In this document: positions 7,931-17,579 of the stretch, in pieces | Layout: each line of letters begins with the position of its first letter | Numbering within the stretch: the stretch's first letter is position 1 | From: CBDBND01 sp965262665 | Lineage (GTDB): Bacteria; Pseudomonadota; Alphaproteobacteria; Rhodospirillales; Rhodospirillaceae | Length of the DNA stretch: 64,000 nucleotides | NCBI GenBank assembly: GCA_965262665.1 | Contig: CBDHFR010000003.1 | Coordinates: 558,001 to 622,000, forward strand | Direction of reading: 5' to 3' | The notes under the pieces: model-generated | Database searches by the model: none | Seen by the model: the letters and a program-made list of their open reading frames with translations, nothing else | Told to the model about the DNA's origin: nothing | Position numbers and translations under genes: made by a program

Positions 7931-8589
7931 CATTTCAAGGTTCTGATATAACTCGGCCAGACACCACTATGTCCACAGATGCCCATATTGCTGACGGTGA
8001 CAAGCATGGGCCTTTGCGCCGTTGCCTAGTCAGTGGCGCCAGTCTGCCGAAACACGACTTATTGCGGTTCGTCGTCGATCCTGCAGGGACCTTAGTGTTC
8101 GATGTTGCCCAGGGATTGCCCGGCCGGGGTTTGTGGTTGAAGGCGGAGCGGGATATGATAGACACCGCTGCGTCTAAGTGTTTGTTTTCCAAGGCAGCCC
8201 GGCACACGGTGGACGTTCCGGACGGTCTTGCGAACATGGTCGCGGCAGGCCTCAAACGCCGTTGCCTTGATCGTCTTGGACTGGCCTGCAGAGCCGAGCT
8301 GGTGGCGGTGGGATTTGAGCAGGTGCGCGCCCAGGCGCGGGCGGGCGGAATTGCCCTTCTGCTCGAGGCTGCGGACGGCTCGGAAGACGGCCGCCGCAAA
8401 ATAACGGGGATTGTCCCTGATGTTCCGGTGGTCGACGCCTTCACCGGGGAGGATTTAGGCCAGGCGCTTGGCCGAGAGCACACGGTGCATGTGGCTCTGA
8501 GCGCTGGCCGACTGACAGATGCCTTGTGCACGGATGTGACGCGTTATCTCGGTGTCGCATTGCCAACGGTGCAAGACGGAAATGAGTAA
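7927..8589 (+). CDS. ylxR: YlxR (DUF448) and L7Ae-like RNA-binding fusion
   Basis: 220 residues. The N-terminal half is the YlxR/DUF448 domain (RRCLVSGASLPKHDLLRFVVDP, with GRGLWLKAE following); the C-terminal half is an L7Ae/YlxQ-like fold (DRLGLACRAELVAVGFEQV). Fusion of the two is common in alphaproteobacteria between nusA and infB. It is expected to act as a small RNA-binding accessory factor, though its role is not settled. GTG 7927 overlaps the nusA stop by 4 bases; ATG 7969 is an alternative start that would remove 14 weakly conserved residues. Confidence 0.9.
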   Translation: MTFQGSDITRPDTTMSTDAHIADGDKHGPLRRCLVSGASLPKHDLLRFVVDPAGTLVFDVAQGLPGRGLWLKAERDMIDTAASKCLFSKAARHTVDVPDGLANMVAAGLKRRCLDRLGLACRAELVAVGFEQVRAQARAGGIALLLEAADGSEDGRRKITGIVPDVPVVDAFTGEDLGQALGREHTVHVALSAGRLTDALCTDVTRYLGVALPTVQDGNE

Positions 8590-8609
8590 TTGAGGTCTTT
8601 GGACCTCAA
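8590..8609 (+). promoter_or_regulatory. Stem-loop before infB
   Basis: Perfect 8-bp inverted repeat TTGAGGTC / GACCTCAA with loop TTTG, beginning one base after the ylxR stop and ending 23 bases before infB. There is no T-run, so it is more likely an RNA processing or translation control element than a terminator. Confidence 0.5.
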
Positions 8610-8632
8610 CGACTGGATTGGTACGGAACGGA

Positions 8633-11158
8633 ATGTCGAACGAAGCGAAGAAGCCTCTGACCCTAGGTCGCGGCAAGTTAGAGCTAAAAAAGACTGTTGA
8701 AACCGGTCAGGTTCGGCAGAGCTTCTCGCATGGTCGAAGCAAAGTTGTTCAGGTAGAGCGCAAGCGCAAACGTCAATTTGAAATTGGCGCAGACGGCAAA
8801 GTTCAGGAAGTCAAATCCAAGGCTGGTGCGACTGCGAAAAAGGCAAACTCTGAGGTAGCGGCTGACGCGGTTAAAAGAAAACTCAGCGAAGAGGAAAAAG
8901 CCCATCGGCTGAAAGTTCTTCAAGAGGCCAAGCGGGTTGAGGAAGAGGAACGCCGCGAGGAAGAAGAACGGCGCGAAGTAGAAGAGGCGCGCCAAGCTGA
9001 CGCCGCGGAAGAAGCCAAACTGGCGGAGGAAGATCAAGACGCAGCTGCCGTAGAAGAAGGTGGCAAAGCGGTGCCGGCAACGGCAGACATCATTCCCCTT
9101 GAACCCGTTGTCGTCCCCGATCCGGATCGCCCCGCCGATCGCACGCCAGCCAGTCGGCGTCCGAGCGAAGATGAAGAGGCCGAAGAAGGAAAATCGGCTA
9201 AGAAGTCAAAGACAGGGCATAAACAGCCGACCGCCAAACGGACTGAACAGCGGCGCCGGTCGGGCAAACTGACCATCAGTGCGGCCCTGGAGGGCGACGA
9301 CAATGCGGAGCGGGGTCGCAGTATTGCAGCGTTGCGGCGCGCGCAGGAAAAAGAACGCCGCAAACAAATGCAGCAACAGAAAACGACGATGCCGTCGGAA
9401 AAGATGGTGCGTGAAGTCACGGTGCCCGAAAACATCACCGTTCAAGAGCTGTCAAACCGTATGGCCGAACGCTCCGGCAACGTCATCAAGGCCCTGATGA
9501 AGCTTGGCGTAATGGCGACAATTAATGAGGTTATTGATGCCGACACGGCGGAATTGGTGGCGCAGGAGTTTGGCCACACGATCAAACGTGTCGCCGATGA
9601 CGATGTTTTGACAGGCTTGAGTACCGGGCCGGACGACGACAGCGCAACGACCGAACGGCCACCGGTGGTGACCGTTATGGGCCACGTGGACCATGGCAAG
9701 ACCTCGTTGCTGGATGCTTTGCGGACAACCGATGTGGTGGGTGGTGAAGCCGGCGGTATTACGCAGCACATCGGCGCCTACCAAGTCCGCTTGGACAACA
9801 AAAGGAAGATTACCTTCCTCGACACACCGGGTCATGAAGCGTTTACATCCATGCGCGCCCGTGGTGCCAAAGTTACGGATATCGTTGTTTTGGTTGTCGC
9901 TGCTGACGATGGGATCATGCCGCAAACCATTGAGGCCATTAAGCATGCGCAAGCGGCGGAAGCACCCATAATCGTCGCCATCAACAAAATCGACAAACCG
10001 GAAGCTAACGCTGACAAAGTGCGTCAAGAGCTGCTCAGCTACGAAGTGGTGGCAGAAGAAATGGGCGGTGAAACGCAAACGGTGGAAATGTCCGCAACGC
10101 AAAAAACGAATCTGGATGGATTGCTGGAAGCCATCCAACTGCAGGCGGAAATCCTCGATCTCAAAGCCAATCCCGACCGGGCCGCCGAAGGCGTTGTGGT
10201 GGAAGCCAAGATGGAAAAGGGCAAAGGATCCGTGGCCACCATCCTGGTCCAACGGGGTACGCTTCAGGTCGGCGACATCTTTGTATCGGGCGGCGAATGG
10301 GGCCGGGTACGGGCCCTGGCCAACGACCAGAACAAGCAGGTCAAGTCGGCTCAGCCCTCTGCACCGGTTGAGGTCCTTGGCTTCAATGGTACGCCGCACG
10401 CCGGCGATGATTTCATTGTGGTTGATGACGAGGCGCGGGCACGGGAAGTGGCCGATTTCCGTAGTCGTAAGACCCGTGACGCTATAGCCGCCGGCGGCGT
10501 GTCCACCATGGAACAGATGTTCGCCAAGATTCAAGCGGGCGAAAGCGAAGACCTGCCGGTGGTCATTAAGGCGGACGTACAAGGGTCGGTTGAGGCGCTC
10601 ACCGGTACGTTGGAAAAAATCGGCACCGACAATGCTCGAGTTAAAGTCATTCACGGCGCCGTGGGGCCGATCAATGAATCGGATGTGACGTTGGCGGCGG
10701 CATCAAGTGCCGTCATCATCGGCTTCAACGTCCGCTCCAATACCCAGGCCCGCGAAACCGCAAAGCGGGACAATGTCGACATCCGCTACTATTCGATCAT
10801 TTATAACCTTGCAGACGATATTAAAGCTGTTCTCTCAGGCCGTTTGGCACCGAGGTACCGGGAGAATTTCCTTGGTTATGCGGAGATCCGAGAAGTGTTC
10901 TCCGTGTCCAAGGTGGGCAAAGTGGCCGGGTGTATGGTGACAGAAGGTCAAATCAAACGTGGCTGCAAAGTGCGCCTGCTGCGGGACGATGTAGTCATTC
11001 ACGAAGGTGACTTGTCCCAGCTCAAGCGCTTTAAAGATGACGTCAAAGAAGTGCGCGAAGGATATGAATGCGGCGCGGCTTTGGCCAATTACCAGGACAT
11101 ACAAGTAAGCGATCGCATCGAGTGTTTTGAACTCGAAGAAGTGGCGACTGAACTCTAG
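8633..11158 (+). CDS. infB: Translation initiation factor IF-2
   Basis: GTPase that brings initiator tRNA to the 30S subunit. About 841 residues. The N-terminal third is a low-complexity charged region of Lys/Arg/Glu coiled-coil type with an IF2_N domain before the G domain (ENITVQELSNRMAERSG). GTP-binding motifs follow: GHVDHGKTS near residue 349, DTPGHEAF and NKIDKPEA. Domains II, III and the C-terminal initiator-binding domain are complete. The frame is open to TTG 8618, but ATG 8633 gives the family-like start MSNEAKKPLTLGRGKLELK. Confidence 0.97.
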   Translation: MSNEAKKPLTLGRGKLELKKTVETGQVRQSFSHGRSKVVQVERKRKRQFEIGADGKVQEVKSKAGATAKKANSEVAADAVKRKLSEEEKAHRLKVLQEAKRVEEEERREEEERREVEEARQADAAEEAKLAEEDQDAAAVEEGGKAVPATADIIPLEPVVVPDPDRPADRTPASRRPSEDEEAEEGKSAKKSKTGHKQPTAKRTEQRRRSGKLTISAALEGDDNAERGRSIAALRRAQEKERRKQMQQQKTTMPSEKMVREVTVPENITVQELSNRMAERSGNVIKALMKLGVMATINEVIDADTAELVAQEFGHTIKRVADDDVLTGLSTGPDDDSATTERPPVVTVMGHVDHGKTSLLDALRTTDVVGGEAGGITQHIGAYQVRLDNKRKITFLDTPGHEAFTSMRARGAKVTDIVVLVVAADDGIMPQTIEAIKHAQAAEAPIIVAINKIDKPEANADKVRQELLSYEVVAEEMGGETQTVEMSATQKTNLDGLLEAIQLQAEILDLKANPDRAAEGVVVEAKMEKGKGSVATILVQRGTLQVGDIFVSGGEWGRVRALANDQNKQVKSAQPSAPVEVLGFNGTPHAGDDFIVVDDEARAREVADFRSRKTRDAIAAGGVSTMEQMFAKIQAGESEDLPVVIKADVQGSVEALTGTLEKIGTDNARVKVIHGAVGPINESDVTLAAASSAVIIGFNVRSNTQARETAKRDNVDIRYYSIIYNLADDIKAVLSGRLAPRYRENFLGYAEIREVFSVSKVGKVAGCMVTEGQIKRGCKVRLLRDDVVIHEGDLSQLKRFKDDVKEVREGYECGAALANYQDIQVSDRIECFELEEVATEL

Positions 11159-11205
11159 GACTATGTCGGCGCAACCGACAGGTCGCCGGAAGACGGAACA
11201 ATTTC

Positions 11206-11604
11206 ATGGCCCGAGGCAGATCAAAAGCGCCAAGTCAGCGCCAGTTGCGTGTTGGCGAAACATTGCGTCACGCTTTGGCTGAAATCCTTGAACGGGAGTC
11301 CTTTCAGGATCCCGCTCTTGCTGACGTCACCTTGACGGTCACTCAAGTCACCGCCAGCCCCGACCTCAAACAGGCAACGGTGTTTGTCACTCGTCTCGGG
11401 GGTGGGGACGTGAGCGACATTCTGGCTGGCCTTGAACGGGTTAAATCATTCCTGCGCCGCGAGGTTTCAAAGCGGGTGCAGCTTAGATTTCTGCCTGACC
11501 TTCGCTTCGCGGCCGATGTCACGTTCGATCAGGTAGATCACATAGATGGCTTGCTCCACCGGCCCGATGTGGCCCGCGATTTGAACAAGAAAGCCGACGG
11601 ATAG
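11206..11604 (+). CDS. rbfA: 30S ribosome-binding factor A
   Basis: Late 30S maturation and cold-adaptation factor of KH-like fold. 132 residues with family features: RQLRVGETLRHALAEIL at the start, VTLTVTQVTASPDLKQATVFV in the centre and LRFLPDLRFAADVTFD near the end. Start ATG 11206. The next gene, truB, follows after a single base, so the two are tightly coupled. Confidence 0.95.
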   Translation: MARGRSKAPSQRQLRVGETLRHALAEILERESFQDPALADVTLTVTQVTASPDLKQATVFVTRLGGGDVSDILAGLERVKSFLRREVSKRVQLRFLPDLRFAADVTFDQVDHIDGLLHRPDVARDLNKKADG

Positions 11605-11605
11605 A

Positions 11606-12532
11606 ATGGCGCGTAAAAAGAGGGGCCGGCCTGTACACGGATGGCTGGTGCTCGACAAGCCGGCGGGGCTAACCTCGACACAAGCGCTCGGCAGAGCACG
11701 GCGCGCGCTTGACGCGGCCAAGGCTGGCCACGGCGGCACACTCGATCCTTTGGCCACTGGGCTGCTGCCCATCGCCTTGGGCGAAGCCACAAAGACCGTT
11801 TCCTTCGTCATGGACGGGGCCAAAAGCTACCGCTTTGAAGTGACCTGGGGAACGTCGACCGATACCGACGACCGGGAAGGCACGGTGATTGCCCAGTCCG
11901 ATGCCCGGCCATCACTGGCTGACATAGAGGCGGGGCTGGCCGGATTCATCGGCGAAATCGAACAAATTCCGCCGCAGTATTCAGCCGTCAAAGTCGATGG
12001 CCGGCGGGCCTATGACCTTGCCCGGGCTAATCAGACCGTAGTCTTAAAACCCAGGCCGGTACGCATCGACAAACTAGAAATCAGCCGCGACCTGGGTCGG
12101 GACCGCACGGAGCTGACGCTCGAATGCGGCAAGGGCACCTATGTGCGGGCCCTGATCCGGGACCTGGCCGCAGCCTTGGGGGTGTGCGGGCATATCGCAG
12201 ACCTGCGCCGCACCCGCTGTGGCCCGTTCACCGAAGATATGGCAATTTCTCTGGATAAACTGGAGGCTTTGGGGCATAAAGCCGCCGACTCGACGGTCCT
12301 TCATCCCGTTGCGACCGTGCTGGACGACATCCCGGCACTGGCCCTGACGGAAGAAGAGGCCCACCGCATGAGCCACGGCCAGTCCGTTTCCTTGTTTGCC
12401 GTGGCCCGCCGCTCCCCCATAAGCGGGTTACACCCCGGCGCTGCCGTGCAGGCAGTGTGTGGAGAACGGTTGGTTGCGGTGGCCACCATTGTGGATGGGT
12501 TGGTGAAACCCAAACGCGTCTTAAACACTTAA
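11606..12532 (+). CDS. truB: tRNA pseudouridine(55) synthase
   Basis: Makes pseudouridine 55 in the T-loop of tRNA. 308 residues. The catalytic aspartate is Asp47 in GHGGTLDPLATG; KPAGLTST, the substrate-loop region PPQYSAVKVDGRRAYDLAR and GTYVRALIRDLAAALG are all present, followed by a PUA-like C-terminal part. It is the last member of the nusA-infB block before rpsO, the standard order in the class. Confidence 0.96.
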   Translation: MARKKRGRPVHGWLVLDKPAGLTSTQALGRARRALDAAKAGHGGTLDPLATGLLPIALGEATKTVSFVMDGAKSYRFEVTWGTSTDTDDREGTVIAQSDARPSLADIEAGLAGFIGEIEQIPPQYSAVKVDGRRAYDLARANQTVVLKPRPVRIDKLEISRDLGRDRTELTLECGKGTYVRALIRDLAAALGVCGHIADLRRTRCGPFTEDMAISLDKLEALGHKAADSTVLHPVATVLDDIPALALTEEEAHRMSHGQSVSLFAVARRSPISGLHPGAAVQAVCGERLVAVATIVDGLVKPKRVLNT

Positions 12533-12551
12533 CCTCGTTAAGGAGTACACG

Positions 12552-12821
12552 ATGTCGATCACCGCAGAGCGCAAACAAGCGCTGATCAAAGAGTATGCCA
12601 CCAAGGACAGCGACACCGGTTCACCGGAAGTTCAGGTGGCGATTCTCAGCGAGAGAATCAAAAACTTAACCGACCATCTCAAAACCCATGCGAAGGACAA
12701 TCACTCCCGCCGGGGATTGCTGATGATGGTCGGTCAACGCCGCCGGATGCTGGACTACCTCAAAGGAAAATCCCAGGACCGGTACGAAACCCTGATCAAG
12801 GGCTTAGGGCTCAGGCGTTAA
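12552..12821 (+). CDS. rpsO: 30S ribosomal protein S15
   Basis: 89 residues, the usual size. It binds 16S rRNA in the platform of the 30S subunit. The conserved core (KDSGSPEVQVA-like, here KDSDTGSPEVQVAILSERI; then HSRRGLLMMVGQRRRMLDYL) is intact. AAGGAG lies eight bases before ATG 12552. The gene precedes pnp, as in most proteobacteria, where the two transcripts are linked by RNA processing. Confidence 0.97.
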   Translation: MSITAERKQALIKEYATKDSDTGSPEVQVAILSERIKNLTDHLKTHAKDNHSRRGLLMMVGQRRRMLDYLKGKSQDRYETLIKGLGLRR

Positions 12822-13058
12822 GAGGTTGCCCTTACCGCAACACATCACTCGAATGGTCCGGTCTGCCGAAGTCGGAATCACCAGCGGCCAGTCCCGGATG
12901 AGCCGGGAACGGTTGACGCTGTGTGTCGCCATGCAGCGGTTGGCGGACCAGTTGGAAATCATAATTCACCGCTGCCTGTAGGAGGCCGAGCCCGTTCAAT
13001 ACGTGAAGAGGGGGTGTGCACACTTTGGTGCCGGTCTGTAGGAAAAGGATAATACCGT
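12822..13058 (+). other. rpsO-pnp intergenic region
   Basis: 237 bases with no credible gene. GC-rich segments with short inverted repeats suggest a structured pnp leader, and AGGAAAAGGA at about 13041-13050 serves the pnp start. In other proteobacteria this spacer is cut by RNase III and binds PNPase for autoregulation; whether that holds here is inference. Confidence 0.45.
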
Positions 13059-15215
13059 ATGTCTATGTTCAAAGTATGCCGCAAGGAGATTGAATGGGGC
13101 GGACGCACGCTGGTACTGGAAACCGGTAAAATGGCGCGACAGGCCAATGGGGCTGTCATCGCTACCTATGGAGAAACATCTGTGCTGTGCACAGCCGTCG
13201 GCCAAAGGACACCCAGGGTCGGGATCGATTTCTTCCCTCTGACTGTCAATTACCAGGAAAAAACATTTGCCGCCGGTAAGATTCCGGGCGGCTTTTTCAA
13301 ACGCGAAGGCCGGCCCACCGAAAAGGAAACGCTGACCTCGCGGCTCATCGACCGGCCCATCCGGCCGCTCTTTCACGAAAGCTTCCGCAATGAAACGCAG
13401 GTCGTCTGCACGGTGCTCTCCCACGATTTAATTAACGACCCCGATGTGGTCGCTTTGATTGGGGCCTCAGCAGCCCTGACTATTTCCGGCATTCCATTCT
13501 TGGGCCCCATCGCAGCGGCCCGCGTCGGGTATAAGGACGGCCAGTACACCCTCAACCCGGCCATGGACTCCCTTGAAGAGTCCGATCTTGATCTCGTGGT
13601 CGCCGGTACACGGGACGGCGTGCTGATGGTAGAGAGCGAAGCGCGCGAGTTGTCCGAAGAGGTGATGCTAGGTGCTGTGACCTACGGTCATGAGCAGATG
13701 CAAACAGTCATCGCCGGCATCATCAATCTGGCGGAACAATGCGCCAAGGAACCGTTTGATTTGACGGAACCACCAGCTGAACTGGCCACCGTCAAAGAAA
13801 AGTTCAGAGCGTTTACCGGCGACCTCGAAGCCGCGTATCAGATCCAAGTGAAACAGGACCGTCAGGACGCCATCGCGTCGGCTAAGACTAAAGCAATCGA
13901 AAGTCTAGGCGATAACGAAGTGGAATTGGCAGTCGGTGACAAAGTGTTTAAGACCATGGAAAAAGACATCGTCCGTGGTCAAATCTTAAAGACCGGAAAA
14001 CGCATCGACGAACGCACCACGGTGGATGTGCGTCAGATCGAATCAGAGGTCGGGATTCTGCCGCGTGCGCACGGCTCTGCCTTGTTCACCCGCGGTGAGA
14101 CCCAGGCCTTAGTCACAACCACTTTGGGCACCGGACAAGACGAACAGATCATTGATGCATTGGAAGGCGAATTCCGTCAGCACTTTATGCTGCACTACAA
14201 TTTTCCGCCCTTCTCTGTTGGCGAGACGGGCCGTATGGGCGGCGCCGGCCGTCGCGAAATTGGCCACGGCAAACTGGCATGGCGGGCTGTTCGGCCTCTG
14301 CTGCCACCCAAAGAGGCGTTCCCTTACACCTTGCGGGTGGTATCGGAGATCACTGAATCCAACGGCTCGTCCTCGATGGCCACAGTCTGCGGAACCTCAT
14401 TGGCCTTGATGGATGCCGGTGTGCCGGTGCAACGTCCCGTCGCCGGCATTGCCATGGGTTTGATTAAGGAAGGCGAAGACTTCGCCGTTTTGTCCGACAT
14501 TCTGGGCGACGAAGATCAACTCGGCGATATGGATTTCAAAGTTGCCGGAACTGATCAGGGCATCACCTCCCTGCAAATGGATATTAAGATCACGTCGATC
14601 ACCCGGGACATCGTGGATATCGCACTGAAGCAAGCCAAAGACGGCCGCATGCATATCCTCGGTGAAATGGGCAAAGCGATCTCCGCATCGCGCGATCAGG
14701 TGGCCGGCCATGCGCCGCGCATCACCACCCTCACGGTGCCCAAAGACAAGATTCGCGACATCATCGGTACCGGCGGCAAAGTCATTCGTGAAATTCAGGA
14801 AGAGACCGGCTGCAAGATTGATATCGAAGATGATGGCACTGTCAAAGTGGCGTCCTCTGATCAGGCAGCCACCGATGACGCGGTAAAACGAATCCGTGAC
14901 ATCATCGCCGAACCGGAGATCGGCACCATCTACACTGGCAAGGTGGTAAAGCTCATGGACTTCGGTGCCTTCGTCAATTTCCTCGGCAAACGCGACGGCT
15001 TGGTACACATCTCCGAATTGGCGCCTTATCGGGTCAATCAGGTGGCTGACATCGTCAAGGAAGGCGATATGGTCAAAGTGAAGTGTTTGGCTGTCGATGA
15101 CCGGGGCAAAGTCAAACTGTCCATGAAGCGGGTCGACCAAGGGACCGGCGAAGACATCGACGGCAAGGAAAAAGCCAAGAAGGAAGAGAAAGAGCCGGCA
15201 CCCGTCGAAGGTTAA
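13059..15215 (+). CDS. pnp: Polyribonucleotide nucleotidyltransferase
   Basis: Phosphorolytic 3'-5' exoribonuclease of the degradosome. 718 residues: two RNase PH-like domains separated by an alpha-helical linker, then a KH domain (DIIGTGGKVIREIQEETGC) and an S1 domain (GKVVKLMDFGAFVNFLGKRDG). The phosphate/active-site region GSSSMATVCGTSLALMDAG and FFKREGRPTEKE are present. A Lys/Glu-rich tail follows the S1 domain. Uninterrupted and normal for the family. Confidence 0.97.
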   Translation: MSMFKVCRKEIEWGGRTLVLETGKMARQANGAVIATYGETSVLCTAVGQRTPRVGIDFFPLTVNYQEKTFAAGKIPGGFFKREGRPTEKETLTSRLIDRPIRPLFHESFRNETQVVCTVLSHDLINDPDVVALIGASAALTISGIPFLGPIAAARVGYKDGQYTLNPAMDSLEESDLDLVVAGTRDGVLMVESEARELSEEVMLGAVTYGHEQMQTVIAGIINLAEQCAKEPFDLTEPPAELATVKEKFRAFTGDLEAAYQIQVKQDRQDAIASAKTKAIESLGDNEVELAVGDKVFKTMEKDIVRGQILKTGKRIDERTTVDVRQIESEVGILPRAHGSALFTRGETQALVTTTLGTGQDEQIIDALEGEFRQHFMLHYNFPPFSVGETGRMGGAGRREIGHGKLAWRAVRPLLPPKEAFPYTLRVVSEITESNGSSSMATVCGTSLALMDAGVPVQRPVAGIAMGLIKEGEDFAVLSDILGDEDQLGDMDFKVAGTDQGITSLQMDIKITSITRDIVDIALKQAKDGRMHILGEMGKAISASRDQVAGHAPRITTLTVPKDKIRDIIGTGGKVIREIQEETGCKIDIEDDGTVKVASSDQAATDDAVKRIRDIIAEPEIGTIYTGKVVKLMDFGAFVNFLGKRDGLVHISELAPYRVNQVADIVKEGDMVKVKCLAVDDRGKVKLSMKRVDQGTGEDIDGKEKAKKEEKEPAPVEG

Positions 15216-15237
15216 ATTCAAACCTTCCGTCCAAGCC

Positions 15238-15987
15238 ATGGCTCTACTTCCTCGAGTCGTTGGTCACCGTGGCGCGTCCCGCTTGGCGCCGAAGAACACT
15301 CTGGCGTCATTCCGGGCCGCTGCGGCAACCGGCATCAAAGCTGTCGAGTTTGATGTCGCCCTCACCTTTGACGGTCGGTCGGTGGTGCTGCATGACGCCA
15401 GCCTTGAGCGCACCACCGATGGCACAGGTCTGCTCGCAGAAAACACTCTGGAAGCAATCAGCGGATTAGATGCCGGGTCGTGGTTTGATTCTTCCTTTGC
15501 CGGTGAAGTTGTGCCCGCCCTGGAAGAAGCCATCGACCTCTTGGTGGCACTTGATTTGACTGCGGACATCGAATTGAAACCCGATCCCGGCCGGGAGATG
15601 GAGACAGCTGAAGTCGCCTTGGCGGTTGCACAATCCTGTTGGCCCGAGGGAAAAGCACCACCGGTCGTGACCAGTTTTTCTCGCGTCGCCCTCGCTGCGG
15701 CCAAAGAGACGACGTCGGCGTGGCCTCGGGGGCTGTGCTTTGAGTTGCTGCCGGAGGATTGGACCGACGCCAGCGCCAGTCTGGACTTAGCCTTGCTGTG
15801 CCCCAATGCTGACCGACTGTCGGCCGATCAGTGCGCGTCTATGGTTACGGCAGGGTTTAAGATCATGGCATGGACGGTAAACGAGGAAGACAAGGCAAAC
15901 ACTTTGATTCAATGGGGTGTCGGCAGTCTGTGCACCGATATTCCCCAGTCCCTAAGGCCGCTCTTGGCCCGACACGATTTGGTTTGA
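15238..15987 (+). CDS. ugpQ: Glycerophosphodiester phosphodiesterase
   Basis: Hydrolyses glycerophosphodiesters to glycerol-3-phosphate and an alcohol. 249 residues with the GDPD hallmarks HRGASRLAPKNTLASF (first catalytic His and metal-binding region), EFDVALTFDGRSVVLHDASLERTTDGTG (metal ligands and second His) and ELKPD. No signal peptide, so probably cytosolic UgpQ type. It starts 22 bases after pnp on the same strand. The final motif MAWTVNEEDKAN is usual. Confidence 0.9.
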   Translation: MALLPRVVGHRGASRLAPKNTLASFRAAAATGIKAVEFDVALTFDGRSVVLHDASLERTTDGTGLLAENTLEAISGLDAGSWFDSSFAGEVVPALEEAIDLLVALDLTADIELKPDPGREMETAEVALAVAQSCWPEGKAPPVVTSFSRVALAAAKETTSAWPRGLCFELLPEDWTDASASLDLALLCPNADRLSADQCASMVTAGFKIMAWTVNEEDKANTLIQWGVGSLCTDIPQSLRPLLARHDLV

Positions 15988-16069
15988 CGCTCAGAAAATA
16001 TTATATTCCGAGGTAGCTTCGGGCGCTTTTGTGCGCGACGCTCGGTCGGTGGAAACGATAGGACGTCGC

Positions 16070-17467
16070 GTGAAGACACTTAATCCGATCATGATTTCAG
16101 GCGCAGAGGTACTGCCACTCATCGAGGGCGGCAAGGGAGTCAGCGTATCCACCGGTCTAAGTTCTGGCTCATGGGCATTGGCCGGTGGCATAGGAACGTT
16201 TTCCGGTGTCAACGCGGATTCCTTCACCGACGACGGCACCATCATTCCGCAAGTTTATCATGGCCGCACCCGCAAGGACCGCCACGAAGAGTTGGTCCAA
16301 TACGCCATCGAAGGCGGCATCGCCCAAGCTCAGTTCGCGCACGAAACCCGCGACGGTGAAGGCCGGCTGCACGTCAATATTCTATGGGAGATGGGCGGCG
16401 CAGAACGGGTGCTTCACGGCATCATGGAAAAATGCCGGGAGATGGTGCATGGCGTGACCTGTGGTGCCGGCATGCCCTATCGCTTGGCAGAGATCGCTAC
16501 CCAGTACGACATCTATTATTACCCGATCATATCTTCTGCTAGGGCCTTTCGGGCCCTGTGGAAACGCGCTTATCACAAGTTTGCCGAACTGTTGGGCGGC
16601 GTGGTCTACGAGGACCCCTGGCTGGCCGGTGGACATAACGGCTTATCCAACTCGGAAGATCCCAAGAGCCCTGAGGACCCCTATCCCCGCGTCGTTGCGT
16701 TGCGCAAGGTCATGAATGAAGCCGGGCTTGAAAACGTACCTATCGTCATGGCCGGCGGCGTGTGGTGGCTGAATGAATGGGAAGATTGGTTGGACAATCC
16801 GGAGGTGGGTCCGGTGTGTTTTCAGTTTGGCACACGACCGCTGCTCACCCATGAAAGCCCCATTTCAGAACAATGGAAAAGACGCCTGCTTGATCTCGAG
16901 CCCGGCGATGTGTTGCTGCACAAGTTCAGCCCGACGGGCTTTTATTCCTCTGCCGTTAAAAACGAATTCATTGATGAATTGGTGGAACGCTCGGATCATC
17001 AGATTGCGTTTTCTCCCGAACCGGTTAGCGCACACGACACCGCCTTTGGCGTCGGTGCACGCAAGCGAGATGTGTACGTCACCGCTGAGGATAAAATCCG
17101 CGCAGAAGCCTGGGTCGCAGGGGGAAGAACCGATACTTTGAAGACGCCGGGTTCCACTCTGATTTTTGTCACCCCTGAAAAAGCAGAAGAAATCAGGACC
17201 GATCAAATCGCCTGCATGGGGTGTTTATCGGCCTGTCAGTTTTCCAATTGGGCGGAAAACGAAAAAGGGTCCACCAGTCGCAAAGCTGATCCAAGATCTT
17301 TTTGTATCCAAAAGACTTTGCAAAACATCGTCCACGACGGCGAGGTCAATGAGGAATTGATGTTTGCGGGACACAATGCCTACCGGTTTGCTCAGGACCC
17401 TTGGTACAAGGACGGTTTCATTCCCTCCGTCAAACAGCTGATGGAACGGATTATCACTGGCTGGTAG
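16070..17467 (+). CDS. Nitronate monooxygenase-family flavoprotein
   Basis: About 465 residues from GTG 16070; the frame is open to GTG 16031, but the family starts at KTLNPIMISGAEVLPLIEGGKG and a GGAC site precedes 16070. The sequence follows the NMO/2-nitropropane dioxygenase TIM-barrel family, with FMN-binding candidates in GVTCGAGMP and VMAGGVWW. Unlike classical NMO it continues into a C-terminal segment with a cysteine cluster (CMGCLSACQFSNW, another Cys in RSFCIQ), suggesting a bound metal or Fe-S site. The substrate is unknown. Confidence 0.8.
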   Translation: MKTLNPIMISGAEVLPLIEGGKGVSVSTGLSSGSWALAGGIGTFSGVNADSFTDDGTIIPQVYHGRTRKDRHEELVQYAIEGGIAQAQFAHETRDGEGRLHVNILWEMGGAERVLHGIMEKCREMVHGVTCGAGMPYRLAEIATQYDIYYYPIISSARAFRALWKRAYHKFAELLGGVVYEDPWLAGGHNGLSNSEDPKSPEDPYPRVVALRKVMNEAGLENVPIVMAGGVWWLNEWEDWLDNPEVGPVCFQFGTRPLLTHESPISEQWKRRLLDLEPGDVLLHKFSPTGFYSSAVKNEFIDELVERSDHQIAFSPEPVSAHDTAFGVGARKRDVYVTAEDKIRAEAWVAGGRTDTLKTPGSTLIFVTPEKAEEIRTDQIACMGCLSACQFSNWAENEKGSTSRKADPRSFCIQKTLQNIVHDGEVNEELMFAGHNAYRFAQDPWYKDGFIPSVKQLMERIITGW

Positions 17468-17579
17468 TACACCGTGCCCATGACTCATACCAGCGGTCGT
17501 TGAGATTGATTCTCTTTTAGGGATTCCCCATGGCGCAATGATGTGATTCATAGAAAGCCGGCTTTAAATGGAGGATTTG

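Noticed and set aside
9452..10654. 400-residue minus-strand frame opposite infB
   Set aside because: Antisense shadow of a strongly conserved gene; His/Phe-rich composition without any family pattern.
14397..15239. 280-residue minus-strand frame opposite pnp
   Set aside because: Shadow of the pnp codon pattern; no start signal or recognisable domain.
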